Shown here: positions 31,904-44,700 of the stretch, in pieces
How positions within the stretch are numbered: position 1 is the stretch's first letter
Layout of the letters: each line of letters opens with the position of its first letter
Assembly (NCBI GenBank): GCA_036768485.1
Contig: JAVLUZ010000717.1
Location: 248,001 to 312,000 of the forward strand
Origin: Mermis nigrescens
Taxonomy: Eukaryota; Nematoda; Enoplea; Mermithida; Mermithidae
Reading direction: 5' to 3'
DNA: 64,000 bases
Program-made: the position numbers and the translations under genes
The notes under the pieces: model-generated
Seen by the model: the letters and a program-made list of their open reading frames with translations, nothing else
What the model was told of the DNA's origin: nothing
The model's database searches: none

Positions 31904-32455
31904 CTATAGCCTGTTACATTTATTCGAGAGCTTTTTCAGTGAATTTTTTTGAAGGCTACAGTATGCATTACTAGGTGATTTACTGTAACTTGACAGAAAA
32001 GTTGAGTGGGGGCGAGTGGCCGCCATTCTTTCATTTTTAATGCACTTAACCGTCCAAGACTTAATTCAAGAATCTAAACAATGCTGTGACAAATACAGTA
32101 ACTGCGCTAAGTAAAAATTTTACTGCAGGAAGAACCCGTGTTGCTTCGACGACAATCAGACCTATGTACCACTACGCTAAGCGGAAGTTTTCAGCAATGT
32201 TTAAAATGCTAGTCTATAGCTTTTAACAGTCGATTTATGACAAGCTGATTGCGCGAATTCCATCTGCTTGTCGCATGATCCGCTGGAATACGAGAATAAA
32301 TTATGCCGTAAGAAATTTTATTGAGAAACCCTCCCTTCCTATGTATGTAACTACAGTAATTTCTAAATAACTTTCAGTAATTAAAGACGATTGAATTACT
32401 GTAGCCTCGGAAAAGATTTGATGAAAAAGCTCTCGGATAAACGAAACAGACTATA
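31904..32455. mobile_element. MITE family M1, full copy
   Basis: It starts TATAGCCTGTTACATTTATTC and ends TAAACGAAACAGACTATA (inverted). The body matches the copy at 57542 throughout (AAACCGTCC-like, CTAAGCGGA, AATAAATTATG, ACCCTCCCTT). A worn tRNA-like segment lies at about 32126-32172, minus strand. Confidence 0.82.
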
Positions 32456-32523
32456 AGTTTCAGCTAAGTACTGTAAAGTGAGAAGGGACCAGCTTCTAAG
32501 CCTACGTCAGACTAAACTAAGAC

Positions 32524-32692
32524 TAAAGTCTGTTTCACATAAGTTCGTGCATAAATTTTAAGAAATTTCATCGACAGTTAGCCGAGGGGTACGATAATTA
32601 TATATCAGATCAATGCTATAATCGCAATCTGTCAAGTTATTGTCGGAGACACTTTTAAAATTTATGAACGAACTTGTGTGAAACGGTCTATA
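32524..32692. mobile_element. Palindromic MITE, family M4
   Basis: The left arm is AGTCTGTTTCACATAAGTTC and the right arm GAACTTGTGTGAAACGGTC, with the palindromic core continuing through ATAAATTTTAA / TTAAAATTTAT. A relative lies at 13265-13411. Its outer bases resemble M1 (AGTCTGTTTCA), so both may use the same transposase. Confidence 0.75.
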
Positions 32693-32699
32693 GACGTTT

Positions 32700-33465
32700 G
32701 ATGTAGGTCGGGGGATGGACCCCCAAAAGTATCGTGTCCTATGCTTGGTATACATTTATTTAATAAATTGTGGTGTAAAGTATCTATGAATTTTGACCTT
32801 AACACTGCACAAAAAACTTGACACTCGTTGTATATCTTTAACTTATCCTCAATATTATTTATTAAGAAATATAATTGCTTCAAAGAGGATATTAAAGGTA
32901 ATGTAGTAATAATATAGCTGATGTCATATTATCTCCTCACTGTTGCAAACACATCAAAGCAATGCAATGATGTACTATTTACTGTATCTTTCCGCTTCTG
33001 CAAAGCGCTAAATGTAGGCTTGCCGAGTGTCTAAAAACAACAGTCAGTGCTGCACAAAACATAGGATATGCAGCATGCGTATTCAATTTTATACAATAGT
33101 CTGTTCCATTCTAAACGGCCCATTTTCGCTTTACCGCTTATTACTGTAGCCGAACATTGTACGGGTTAGTTTGGTATGACAGTCTGTCAGATGCGCCACA
33201 TAATAAACGAAGTATATTAAACCTCGATACGAAGTATTTAAAGCAACCAGCTGTTACGAAAGCATAATTGAAGCAGCCGTTTGTGCAGTTAAAATCTATT
33301 CCAGTAATTAGACTTCAGCAAAAAAACAGTAGAACATTATTACATTCACAGTTTTTATCACATACTTATTTTCGTTGCAGTGCGCAAGTTATATAGTTCG
33401 CACAATTCATTCAGTTGTATTATTTACTGTAGATGTTAGTGCGAGCGAATTGATTGAGGGTTATT
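32700..33465. other. Repeat fragments, no gene
   Basis: Contains a repeat starting TAGTCTGTTCCATTC at 33093, matching 12388, and AT-rich filler. No RNA gene or protein domain recognised. Confidence 0.45.
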
Positions 33466-34331
33466 GACACGGCACGGCTGTGCCAATAGCCAGTGCCGGG
33501 GGTGGGTCGTGGTGTCGGTCCGGCCACCGTTTTTTCCACTTTTTGGTCTATTTGTCAACCGAAATTTTGAGAAATGGAAAAAATTGTTGGGCTTGGTTTA
33601 CATTTGTGGAAAATTTTTGTAATGTTAAATAAAAATGCGTTTTAGAGAGGTAAAACCCTAAAAATTTCTCGGCGCTTCGCGCCGGATTGATTTAATTCTT
33701 ACTTGTTATTAACCGTTAAGCCGCGCCGCTCCAATTGCAGCATTTTTATCGACAATCTGGTCTGAAACTTTACCACGATTGAAAATCCTTAGGTACCTTC
33801 TGCACGGATTTGGTTAGTTTTTGTGATGCAAAAATGATTTTGGAGAACTAAAATTTCAAAATTTTCTGGCGCTTCGCCCATTTGATAAATTATAGTTTAA
33901 ATTGTCAAAAACGAATTCAGAATTGGCTAAAATGCTTCACTGAAGGAAGGAAATTCAAGTATCAAGAGAAATAACGTTTACTAATCGGGGCGAAATGTTT
34001 ATACAAAAAGTGCATCAAACACCTCTATTGCATGTATACATAGGATTTTCTACTTAAAAAACACTGATTTTTCTAACATAGGCGCTCTATTTTTAACGTT
34101 TCTAGACTTTCCAAAAACGTGGAAAAAGGTCGGAAAAAGTGGGATAGAATCTTGGGTCTGGTCTATAATGTCAACCGAATCGCTGGGAAAAAAACGTTGG
34201 TCCGAAACCCCCAATATTCAGGAAAAACCGGAAAAATAAGACTCCTCACACGTTATTTTGTGCCATATTTGGCTTGAACCCCCTAAAATTGGTGTTGGTC
34301 CCCCCAAATAGGAGGGCCAGCTACGTGCCTG
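33466..34331. mobile_element. Composite repeat ending in an H1 terminus
   Basis: It begins with a fold-back (TTATTGACACGG ... TGTGCCAATAGCC) and ends CCAGCTACGTGCCTG, the H1 right end at 34331. GGCGCTTCGCGCC hairpins occur at 33673. The piece 33600-34150 is repeated in inverse orientation at 38930-39500. No TSD could be paired, so it is probably a rearranged or cut element. Confidence 0.55.
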
Positions 34332-34599
34332 GCCATAAATACACAAAGGTGAGTGTTGTTACAATAATATCAGAAATCTTGTTACAATAATATCAGAAAT
34401 CTAGGGAAATTTTGGGATTTCTATGAATGAATCTATGGATGCTGAAAATTTAGACCTGGCAACACTGCCCGGGGCCCGAGTTCCATGTCGAGTCATCTTC
34501 TTTCGCGTCACGCATTCGTTCCAATTTGCTTAAACTGTCCATTCCTCTATCTTTCGCTCGCGTTGATTCCGGTTCTCTATAGGATAAGTCGCCCTCAGA

Positions 34600-35060
34600 A
34601 TTTACTAGTGTCAGGTGTTTTTTATTCAATGCACAAAGTTTAGTAAACAAGTTAGGGGTGTTATATTACTTGTTACACAGTTGCAATTTTGACCTAATTT
34701 TTTTATTGTGAAACATGGTTAAACGAAGAAATTCATAATACCGTTTTATGTCCTCAAAGAAATTATCAAATTTTTCGCTCTGATCGAGTAAATAAGTCAG
34801 GCGGCGGAGTCATTGTCTATGTAAAATCGCATTTCAGTGCTCGTTTTGTTGAAGTTCCTAACGAACTGAGTATATCTGACTCTCAAGTTATTGATTTTTT
34901 TCATGGTCAGGATAGAATTAGATTTCTTCTTATTTACAGGCCTCCTAACTACGATTTAAATCATGCCTTAAGGATTTGCAACTTGATAGAATGGGTAAAT
35001 AATTGCTTTTATCCCGTAATTATTTTAGGGGTTTCAACTAACCAAAAATTGATTGGGCCT
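34600..35060 (+). pseudogene. LINE APE endonuclease remnant
   Basis: FNAQSLVNKL, FDLIFL, then after a frameshift CETWLNEE, YQIFRSDR, SGGGVIVYVKSHF, RFLLIYRPPN and VIILGV follow the order of the APE-like nuclease, with the E of ETWL and the GG(V)I.V strand visible. The expected GDFN box is damaged (GVSTN), and frameshifts and stops rule out function. Confidence 0.85.
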
Positions 35061-35319
35061 TAGGTACATTCGCATCCGATTCCTTTAAAGAATTATTTAA
35101 TACTCTCCTTTTCTACAAGTGACCACAGTTCTATATCTTTTGAAATTCTGATAACTTCACTTGCTACTCATGTAGAATCTCACTATAATTTTCAGAAGGC
35201 AGACTATTTTAGTATTGACAGCTTCCTTTCTACTATTTCTTGGCCTGATCTTTTTTCTACTTGTTTAATTGTTAACGACATGTATAATGTATCTTTAAAT
35301 GTTTTAAGGCCTCTTATTT

Positions 35320-36020
35320 TTGCTTTTGTTCCTAAAGTCAAAGCAAAGCCTTCCAAATTTTCATACCCAAAAGTTATACGAAAATTATTTGCCAAAAACG
35401 GCTTTTATGAAAAAAATACAAAAAAATATCGTTCAATTATATGTAAACAGAGGTATTGCAATCACTGTTAAAATTTTACGCAAAGAAATTCTTAATCATT
35501 TCTGTTTACTGGAAAGTAATTTATTGCAACATAGCGATACGAAATCTTTTTTTAGATTTTTTAATAATCGTTTAAATAATTCTCGAAGCATTCCACCTCT
35601 TACTTCCACCGGCAATAACGTAGTAACTGATCTTTTTTGTAAAACTAACATGTTTAATCATTACTCCTATCCTGTATTTATATACCAATTACGATATTAT
35701 CGATTCTTTTGTTTTTCAGGAGCGGTGCGATTTTTCTATTTCGAACATCGTTTTTAACAAAAATAGCTTCTCATGGGCTATTGCTAACATGAAAAATTCG
35801 GCTTCGATTGCGCCTGATGGATTGAATAACTTTTTTTGTCAAAAAATTAGCTTATTATCTTCTTAAACCTCTCATCAGTATTTTTACTGTTTCATTTTTA
35901 TCAGGTGGTATTCCAGAGATTTGGATGTACTGAACTTTCTTATGATGAGAGGTTAAAAGCGTTAAATTTAGAGAGGCTTGAACTCCGTAGAATTTATTTT
36001 GATTTAATTGCTACATATAT
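35320..36020 (+). pseudogene. LINE reverse-transcriptase remnants
   Basis: FFRFFNNRL, IPPLTSTGNNVVTD and NMFNHYSYPVF match the linker that precedes the RT in CR1/L2-like elements. KNSASIAPDGLNNFF matches the first RT motif, and ISIFTVSFLSGGIPEIW the next. The palm is deleted, and SYDERLKALNLERLELRR matches the region after the RT. Stops and frameshifts separate the blocks. Confidence 0.78.
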
Positions 36021-36355
36021 GTAATATTATTCATAATAATCTCTTACCGTCTGAAGATTTTTATCAGTTTTATTGTCATCTCGTACTAGAAATGCATCTG
36101 CAAATAAAACAACCATTGTAAAACATTTTTGTTTAACTGAAAAAAGCGAAAAATTCAGGAACAATGTTTTTTTATTTTTGGCTGCAAAAGATGTAGCGTG
36201 GTGGAAGATGCACAAAAACGATGTTGTTTAGTGCATCCAGCTCGTTTGTATGCGTTTTATCGACTCAATTGTTTAACAAAGCATTCTTTAATATGGGGTT
36301 CTTTTCATTTGGGGAATTTTTTTGGGGTTTCTAAAAATTTGACCTGGCAACACTG

Positions 36356-37505
36356 GTGCAGAGTCGTCATACTCGAGCTTTTTTCCCAAAACTCGGGGTT
36401 TTTTAAGCTTTGGAGTTTTAGCTCCTATGCTTACACTGGCCTAACCAGTAGAGGGGGAAGGGGAATTCCACCCTGACAAAAAAAATTTTTAATTTTTCCG
36501 ACATGGAGCTAAGCGGTTGCTTAACTAGAGATGAAAGTCGTGTCTGGCATTTTTTCAAAAACTTCATGACTAATTTCCGGTGAAGGTTAAGAGTTGCGAG
36601 GTAATTTCAAGGTTCGAAATAGATTATCCATATCTCTAAGGATCTAAGCTCTCAAGTAATGAATGATGTTAGTTTTGAAGAGAAATAGAAATTTTCTGTG
36701 ATTGCAATGTGCTCGTCATTTTATTTATGGTAAATATTAATTTCTCCGCTGAAAAGCCAAACAAAGTATAAGCATTTCAGTTCAAAGCATGTATTTTTAT
36801 GTTTAACATTATTTTTGTTACAATTTTCACTTTAAAAGTTTATTAATTTTCTGTAAAAAATTGTTAATATATCTATCGATTATATGCATTGCAGTTCTTG
36901 GATTTAAGACTCCAGATTCTGCATTTTCTATTCCGAATCAGTCTTGTCTACCAGCTGTACTAAGCCATACAAATCATGGATGTACAAATTTCAAACATCT
37001 TTCTGTTGCCAAGATTGTGGCCGATGCGATAATTATTCTCAACGGCATAAGCTCGATTTTCGAGAAATTTCTTAAAATTTTGAATATTGAAACAATATTT
37101 ATATATGATTTTAGGTCAGGGCACCAAGAACTGCAATCATATCATCGAATCTCGCTTCCTTCTTAAGCTGATCCTGTAATTAATTTTATGAATTCCGTCT
37201 GTTCAGAGTTAACAGATCATCGAATTTCATTTATAAGATCTGACAGAATAGAAAAAAATTTATACTTATTAATAACTAATAAGTCTATTAATATTTATTA
37301 TTAATAAATTTGAAAGTAAAGCGAATACGCTGAATTCAAATTGCTTAAGTTGAGTTCAAATCTACATTTGAGCTATAGAAAAAATTTAACGATCAAATTT
37401 TGCCATTTGAATTCATCCAGCTTTCTGAAATATACCATTTCTTTGATTTCTGATAATTTTCAAGATTGATTTTGAAAGAAAATCTAAGAGTTTCGCAATA
37501 AATTA
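36356..37505. other. Stretch without a recognised gene
   Basis: AT-rich. A 101-residue plus frame at 36861-37166 has no domain I know and weak composition. Probably intergenic or LINE 3' flank. Confidence 0.4.
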
Positions 37506-38866
37506 CAATGTTTTAGCCCTGGTTCGGGGCAAGTCTTGTCCCGGCCTGGGGTCGGAGCGTTAGCCCCGGCACTGGAGCCAGGGCCGGGGCTTGGGACATC
37601 CCTAGTTTTTATCGACTTTTGGGGTAAAAAATTTTCGGACTCCCCTTCCCTCTGGGAAAAATCCTGGCTCTGTATAAATGGGTTTTTTTTGAAAAGCCTT
37701 TTAGGTTTTTTCGATTGTGAGGAATTTTGGGTTTTTTTAAATTTTTTAGTTGGCAACACTGTTGTTGTTCACCGTTTTTTCCTTATTTTAGGGTTTTTGT
37801 GAACCAAAATTTCGAGATGTAGAAAAAAATTTTGGGCTTGATTCACATTGTGAAAAACGCGTTTTAGAAGGGTAAAATTCCAAAATTTCGCCGGTTTGAT
37901 TCATTTTTAATGTTTTTATCGATGTTCCCGGGCGCGCCGCACTGATCGCAGCACTTTTATCGATAGCTTGCTCTAGAACTTCACTATAATTGAAAATCCT
38001 CATCTCCTGAATAGATTTTGACAATTTTTGTAGCGCTAAAATGCATTTTTCGAGAGCCGAAATTTCAAAGTTTTCGGCGCCTCGCGCCGGATTGATTTAA
38101 TTTTATGCTTATTAAGTATTGATGTTAAGGCTGAGCCGTACCGATCGCAGCACTTTTATCAACAGCTTGCTGTAGAATCCTATGATTGAGAATTCTTATC
38201 TTCTGCATAGATTTTCGGACAATTTTTGTAATGCAGAAATGCGTTTTAGAGGCATAATTTCTAAAATTTTCCGGCGCTCGGCGCCGGATTGATTCAATTC
38301 ATTTGTTTGTTTTTGGTCTTTAGGCCGCGCCGATTGCAGCAATTTTATTGCAAAAATGCGTTTTAGAGAGGTACAGTTTTGTAATTTTCTGGCGCTTCGC
38401 GCCATTTCGATACATTAATGAGTTTTTATTCATAGATGAAACTCCAGAAATCGGCTGCAGTGCACTAGTGAAGGTGTGAAAGTGCAGTTCTAGGAGAGTG
38501 AACATAACTGATTTTAATATTCATTGTAGTTACACTAAATTTACAAGAACAAAATGTTCAAAAACTCATTTTGGGTCTCGCCGTTTTATGTAGGATGGAC
38601 TTTCTGGAAAAAAACACCGGTTTTCAACTTGAGCGCTCATTTTTTGAACGTTTTTTATACCCTCCAAGAATGTGAAATAAAATTTGAATTGCGGAAAAAA
38701 TTTAACGGTGGTTGTGTTTAATAATGCAATGAAGGAAAATCCGGGGTGTACAGGAAAAAATCATTCTCAAATTTCTGAATTGAACTGAAGTGAAATAATT
38801 ATTTGCTGAATCGCGACAATTTGGGGGGTTGGTAGGTGCCCTCTATCTCCCGTGGATACGGGCCTG
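37506..38866. mobile_element. Repeat mosaic with H7 right end
   Basis: A GC-rich block ending TTGGGACATCCCTA at 37603 looks like an H6-type hAT terminus. From about 38400 the sequence matches the H7 body at 10420-10640, and it ends TGGATACGGGCCTG at 38866, the H7 terminus. GGCGCC/CGCGCC hairpins recur at 38080, 38270 and 38391. Confidence 0.6.
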
Positions 38867-38929
38867 ACTATCATAATCATTGTTGATGACGTCATAAATA
38901 GGGCAAATCACTTTTTTACAGCGATTTGG

Positions 38930-39500
38930 CTGACAATATAGACCATACTTAATTTTTTCCCTTGTTTTATACTTTTCCACGTTTTTTGGTAAGTCTGAAA
39001 ATATCAAAAATAGAGCGCCCTTGTTGAAAATTCAGTGCTTTTTAAGTAGAAATATCCTTTGTACACTTGTAATAGCGGTGGTTGGTACACTTTTTGTATA
39101 AAATTTTGTGCTCTACTATAGATATCACGATCAGTAATACGTTATTACTGTTTAAACTTGAATTTCCTTCCTTCAGTAAAGCATTTTTAGTCAATTTTGA
39201 AGTCGTTTGTGACAATAAAAACTCGATAATTTATCAATATGACGCGAAGCGCCAGAAAATTTTGAAAATTCAGCTCTTCGTATTAAAATATTTGCAGTCG
39301 TATTCGTATAACCAATTCCGTTTAGAAGATACGGATTGTCAATCATAATGAAGTCCTAGACCAGGTTATCGATAAGAATGCTGCAATCGGCGCGGCGCGG
39401 CTTAAACATTACTAAGAACGCATTTTTGTATTACAAACATTTTCATTAAACGCTAACCAGGCCCAAAAATTTTTTTCATTTCCCAAAATTTTGGTTGACA
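38930..39500. repeat. Inverted mate of 33600-34150
   Basis: Reverse-complement similarity runs through TTTTCCACGTTTTTTGG, AGAGCGCCC, TTTCCTTCCTTCAGT and a GACGCGAAGCGCC hairpin at 39241. No gene. Confidence 0.65.
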
Positions 39501-39574
39501 AACAGACTAAAAAGTAAAAAAAACAATGAATTAATATTTTGTAAAAGTACCAAAATATGCAAATCAGTTGCACT

Positions 39575-40710
39575 CAGGCCCGTATCCAGGATTTTCTTTC
39601 TGGGAACACGACCAAAATTTTTCGAAAAGACAAAAGTGGAGTAAAGGATGAATTAAAAAGACATTTTACGACCACTAAAGCTGTACATTTGTAAATTTTG
39701 CTACCTAGATGCCTTGAATATGGTGAGAATTCAATGGAAACCCTCTTGAACACATCTCATTTTCTGCATAAATCCAGTGCGGAATAGTAGGCATAGATGC
39801 AAAATACGCTTTAGATTGTATTAAGGATTAAAATGGAGTTTTTAAACCATGCGCTTGGGACAAAGTTAAGAATATGGTCCAAAGAGAAAATTTGCATTTC
39901 AATTCGAATTCAATTTAAACTGCTTCAAGGTCGTTGGACTCCTCAAAAGAAAGCGCGTAAAAGACATTCGATCGAAAAAAACCCATTAGTAAAGGAGCTA
40001 TAGGACTTCAAACGTTGCAGTTTTCAATGCTTAAGTATAGGCAGTTTTTACGCTAAATCTTAATCCGCTGGTTTTACCTCATAATTTTAAGGCTTAGGCT
40101 TAGTTTAGATGTTGTGAGCTTTTAAGATGCTCAGGTCGATATACTCCTGCTTAGGTCTACATACTCCCGCTTAGGTCGACACACAGGCAGAAACATACGT
40201 TTTTGCAAAATTATTTTCCAAGTCGTGCTCAGCGTGCCTAAAAAGCCCAAAAAGGGAATTCTTAGTCGGAAAATTTTCCCAGGTTTTTTATCGCCTATTT
40301 CAATGTGTCGAAAGTGGGATATTTTCATGCAAACCTTGAATAATTCGAGAAGTAATTGTTGGTTTTCCATCGATATTTTTCCCGCGCTTTGTTTTAAGGT
40401 TTCCTATTTGGAAAATTTGTGTTTAGGACATGTTTCACTGGTTTTTATTTTTGTACGGGACAAAGATCTTGAGGCTCGTACAAAGATTTTCGGAGCGATC
40501 TTTGAACACAAAGTATAAGCAGTTTTTAACTGATTTTCGGTTGTACAAAAAATCTAAGCTATTTGTGTAAAAAAAGAAAGCAATGACATGTTTCAGGGAT
40601 TTTCGACAATTTTGGTTTAAGCTATTTTCTGAAATTACTCCGAATCAGTCTCAAATTTCGTTTTGGGGGGAGGGAGCACGTTCCACCCTATCTCTCCAGA
40701 TACGGGCCTG
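39575..40710. mobile_element. hAT-type element, family H7
   Basis: CAGGCCCGTATCCAGGAT to CAGATACGGGCCTG, with clear inverted ends CAGGCCCGTATC. The exact 8-bp TSD is GTTGCACT (39567-39574 and 40711-40718). 1136 bp, non-coding. Confidence 0.9.
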
Positions 40711-40718
40711 GTTGCACT

Positions 40719-41632
40719 TAGGTATGACTTGTTCAGACAGGAAATTTCAAACGGAGATAATCATTTACAAAAGTCAAATTTTCTGTAATTTGTGATTGCT
40801 CGATTAACATAAAGTTTTTACAAATGCATTGTTCGACTTTAATTATTATTCAGTCTGAGGGAAACGTAAAATGCATAATTTGGTGCCTAATATTTGAAGC
40901 GCCGAAAATTTCGCAGCCGAAAATTTTGGAAAAATTTAACGGGAATACCCTCACTATCCCATGGATGCGGGTCTGTCGTTATCACTACTTACTGGCGGCT
41001 TTTGCTCTTCATTCGTTCAGTAATGCACATTAGCTCTTCATAGGCCACTCACCACAGCCAATGTTTTTACCTACACGACTAGCAAGTGTTATAAAATAGG
41101 AGATTTCGTCGCCGTAATATACCCTATAGTGTCTCTGCTTTTTTTAGTAGTTATGCAATTTAGTCTTCGACTCGTTATATGAATGAGCGCAGTTTGCTTT
41201 CTAATATTCAGTTTGGAATGAAGGATGAGGTTTTGCTCATTATAACCATAAGTGGGTCGCAGCCTAATTCTTTAGGGGGTCCGATCATGCCAAATCGCTA
41301 AAAATAGCACGAAAAATTCAATTCTGGGGTCTACCGATTTTTAGAGTTTCGTTCAAATTCTGGAGGTCTAGACCTCTCCCAGACTCCCCCACGCTCGTGT
41401 ATGATTACAGCTCGTAAAATGAAAAAATATGCCTACTGTTGAAATATTCAGATAATAACTTGTCTGTTTCTAATCACTTTTTGTTCAATCTTTTGAAATT
41501 TAATTTTGAGAGCTATTATTTTTGATGTCTGTGATGATCCCAATGCAGTAATGCGTGAAGCTGCTGCATATTCTCCGTCGAAATAAGCGACGCAACGGTG
41601 ATATTATCTCTCAATTATCATCGATTTGAAAC
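40719..41632. other. Upstream flank of the HDAC gene
   Basis: A repeat end CCATGGATGCGGGTCTG lies at about 40959 (H7-like). Further on is a C-tract fragment at 41330-41395, and then non-repetitive DNA to the HDAC start. No clear TATA box or trans-splice acceptor could be chosen. Confidence 0.4.
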
Positions 41633-41743
41633 ATGAGCGACAGTGAACCGGCGTCAGCGGAAAACGGTCCTTTGGGCGGAGTATCCGAATTTGATTTACA
41701 AAATCGCTTACTTGCTATAAGGCAAAACTTTCAAGAGCAGCAA
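41633..41743 (+). CDS. hda-4: HDAC exon 1 (start)
   Basis: The ATG has A at -3 (GAAACATG). It encodes 37 residues ending [10 protein letters not shown], the beginning of the Gln-rich coiled coil. The donor is CAA|GTAATT, phase 0. An extra 5' non-coding exon cannot be excluded. Confidence 0.8.
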
Positions 41744-44700
41744 GTAATTGGCTTTTTTTCATTTTTAGCTCAAACATACGCCGACGTCTTTTGTTCCTTA
41801 AGTAGGCGTGCGTGCGTCATTGACCAAGATTCAAAATGATTAGCCGTTTAACTATTTTATTATTCATGATCATCATGACCATCATCATGATCATCACTAA
41901 TCATGACAATCACGCACGACGTGACTATGCATGGGCAGCACCGAAATTCTGGGGTGCAAAAATTTTCAAAGGTAAAAAAATGTGCGAAAAAATGCTTAGG
42001 GGCAAAAACAGTATTTTTCTATGTTTCTCATTCAGCTCTATTGGCATGGAAGGAAAAAATTTGAGAATTTAATTCGCGAAAGGTGGTCAGGAATCGCTCA
42101 GTGTCTGATGCTCGTGTGTGGGAAAATTACTTTGAATCGTTTTTCTCAACATTAAACGATTCTTTTCCCGCAGAATAATTTTTCGTGACAAATTTTCAAG
42201 TATTTTTTATTGTGCGAAACATAACAGCGCGCATGCGAGATTAATAAAGTAAATCATCTAGAGCTGAATAAAATCGCAAGCATGTATTAAGTAGCAAAGA
42301 AAAATGCTCCCATGGAACAAAAAGGAGGAATATACTTTGAATTGTGGTTGATTAAGGATTTAAAAGGAGGAAACTAGGAAAAAGCTTCCTATGTATGTAT
42401 ATACCTAAAGTCTCAAAATCTGCTAAAAATCCTAAAATCAGACTTCTTCTGAGCAACGCAAAAATCGAAGTATGTTCCGCGGCCTGCAGATTGAAATTAA
42501 CTATTGAACCAACAAGCGATGGAAAAGGCAGCAACTTATGTAGCTATGCAGTAACTATGGGAAATTAAATGGAGTAAACTAGAAGACTTTGTAAGCGAAT
42601 TGAATGAAATAGCGAACATCGATGCATTCAAGACAATCAAAGAGATTGTTGGCTTAAAGCACTGGAAACGCGTGAGCTTACGTGAAACAGATTACACTTG
42701 CATGCTCGCAACGATTGTGTGCACTAATCAATTGACGCCAGCTTTGCTTGCTACAATGCTCATGATAACGAAATAAATTACCTTTGAATACCATAGTAGT
42801 TAGTTTTCTATCAGTCACGATACGTAATCCTTTTTGGTTCCATCGGAGCATTTTTGTTTGCTAGTACCCTACTTTTAATTAGCATGATTTGAGTAAATCA
42901 GTCAATAAACATACGGTTACACGCCACAATTATGACAGCAGTCAAAGGACGCGGAAAACAATATCGTTCTGAACATCAGCATTATCTTTTTCAAACAAGA
43001 CAACCTTACTTTATTTAAACAGATCAAAGGTTTTCAGCATAAACTTCACGCAATTATTAGGTGTAAAAAATGCTTACGCTCAGATTCGTAATCCTGATGT
43101 TACATTGAACAGTTTAGAACAAAATTTATGCTCTGAAAGTAAATTTAATTTTCAATGTAAACCTTACGTAGGTATTGGATATAATGAAAACATACGGTCA
43201 TATTCGTAAACATGACCTTACGGAACATATTTGGAAAAAATTCACCTTTTGCAACGCTCTGGAAGGAAAAAAATTGTAGTGTAGACTACACATAAACAAT
43301 AAATTAATAGTGCAAACTTCACGCGACTATTGTTTGCAGAGAAAACTAACAGTCAGATTCGTTATTCTGACGTTCTTAGAACATTTCGAAATAATAAAGC
43401 TTCTGCAAGGCTCTAAGAACTGAAGTTAATTTGCAGTGTAAACCTTACACAACCATAAAGTGTAAAGAAGATTTTAGTAGGATTTGTAATTCTGATATTT
43501 CTCTACTATTACGATCAACGTTTATGAAAAAATTAGTCTCAACAATGGCCAGAAGACAAATAAATATTAGATGTAAACCTTTTTACACCTTTGTTGAATT
43601 TATACAAACGCACCCAATTGGCGTATCACGTTCGATTCCTGGTATATTTTTAGATTTGAGATCATATCCAGTCTCATGAGCGGAGAAGTTGGCAGACCTT
43701 TAACACTACTTAATTTTTGACTTTACAACTCCCGAAAAAAGCTGAATATTAATGTGAACAAACGCGATTTGCTGTGACGTGTACCTCTTAGAAATTTTTT
43801 AAAATTCTATCCGCCCCATACTTGTAACGGCTCGAAATCTGAGGGGTCCCTGTCATTTTTAGGGAGGAGGTAAATGACCTCGCAATTTTTAACCAAAAAC
43901 GGTTCCGCTTAAATATTTGAGATATTTACCAATCAAAATAGAAAAAAACCTGTTTTTCTCGCCTATTTTACACTCCTGATTTCGAACTTTACACCGCGAT
44001 AAATAACTCAGTATTGAGTTCTTTCCCTTGAAACATACTTCACTGAAGTGTAAACTTTTAAACCCCTAGATCTAACTCCGTATTGTGTGTAAAAAAATTT
44101 GCTGGTAAACAGAAATTAGTCCTCAAGTTGTAGTGCATTTCTATCAGAATAAATTTCTCGGAACTCAACTATAGTAGTTGACTGACAAGCAACGATCAAA
44201 GACATGTTATTTTACTCCAGAATTCAAACTTTATTTTACGTCAGATTCAAACTTTGCACCCCTAGAAGTAAATCTGTATTGAATTTAAAGAAATGCGTCC
44301 TGTTGCAATGTGTAAGCCTTGATACGTACTTTATTTCGATAGTACTTCGTACTTCCCAATTTATATATAACTCGGAGCGGTTGACAAACTAAAAGAAGGT
44401 AAAAATGTGTTTTTCGTCTACTACCAGAGTGTAAACTTTAAACTGACAAAATTGACTCCGCATCGACTTTAAACGAACATGGTCAAATTCATCGTGTAGC
44501 CCTTGATCCTTAGTAAAATTCACTAGATAGGTTTCAAGGGGACACTTATACAAAGAATTTGGCGGACATAAACAGGTCGGAAACTCGACCAAAATGTGTT
44601 TTTTTCAACTTCAGATGTATACACTCTTTACACTGCCACTCCGGAAGCAAGCCATTCAAAAAACAAAAAAGTTTGGAGCTTTTTAATTGTCTACAATTTA

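Larger units (their letters stand above)
34468..36340 (+). mobile_element. Degraded APE-type LINE (CR1/L2/Jockey-like)
   Basis: Plus-strand remnants of a LINE ORF2 appear in order with frameshifts and deletions: endonuclease (34600-35060), a linker before the RT (35320-35660), RT beginning (35780-35840) and the stretch just after the RT core (35938-36020, SYDERLKALNLERLELRR). The palm with the catalytic box is deleted. A 15-bp direct repeat GACCTGGCAACACTG at 34453-34467 and 36341-36355 may be its TSD, but a shorter form of the motif also occurs at 37749, so it could belong to the surrounding repeat. Confidence 0.75.

Noticed and set aside
34450..34650. Minus-strand frame with KDRGMDSLSKLERMRDAKEDD
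   Set aside because: The composition looks protein-like, but it lies opposite the LINE 5' remnant, has no domain I recognise and runs into the flanking duplication. Not enough to call.
36861..37166. 101-residue plus frame
   Set aside because: No domain, no splice or regulatory support, AT-rich surroundings.
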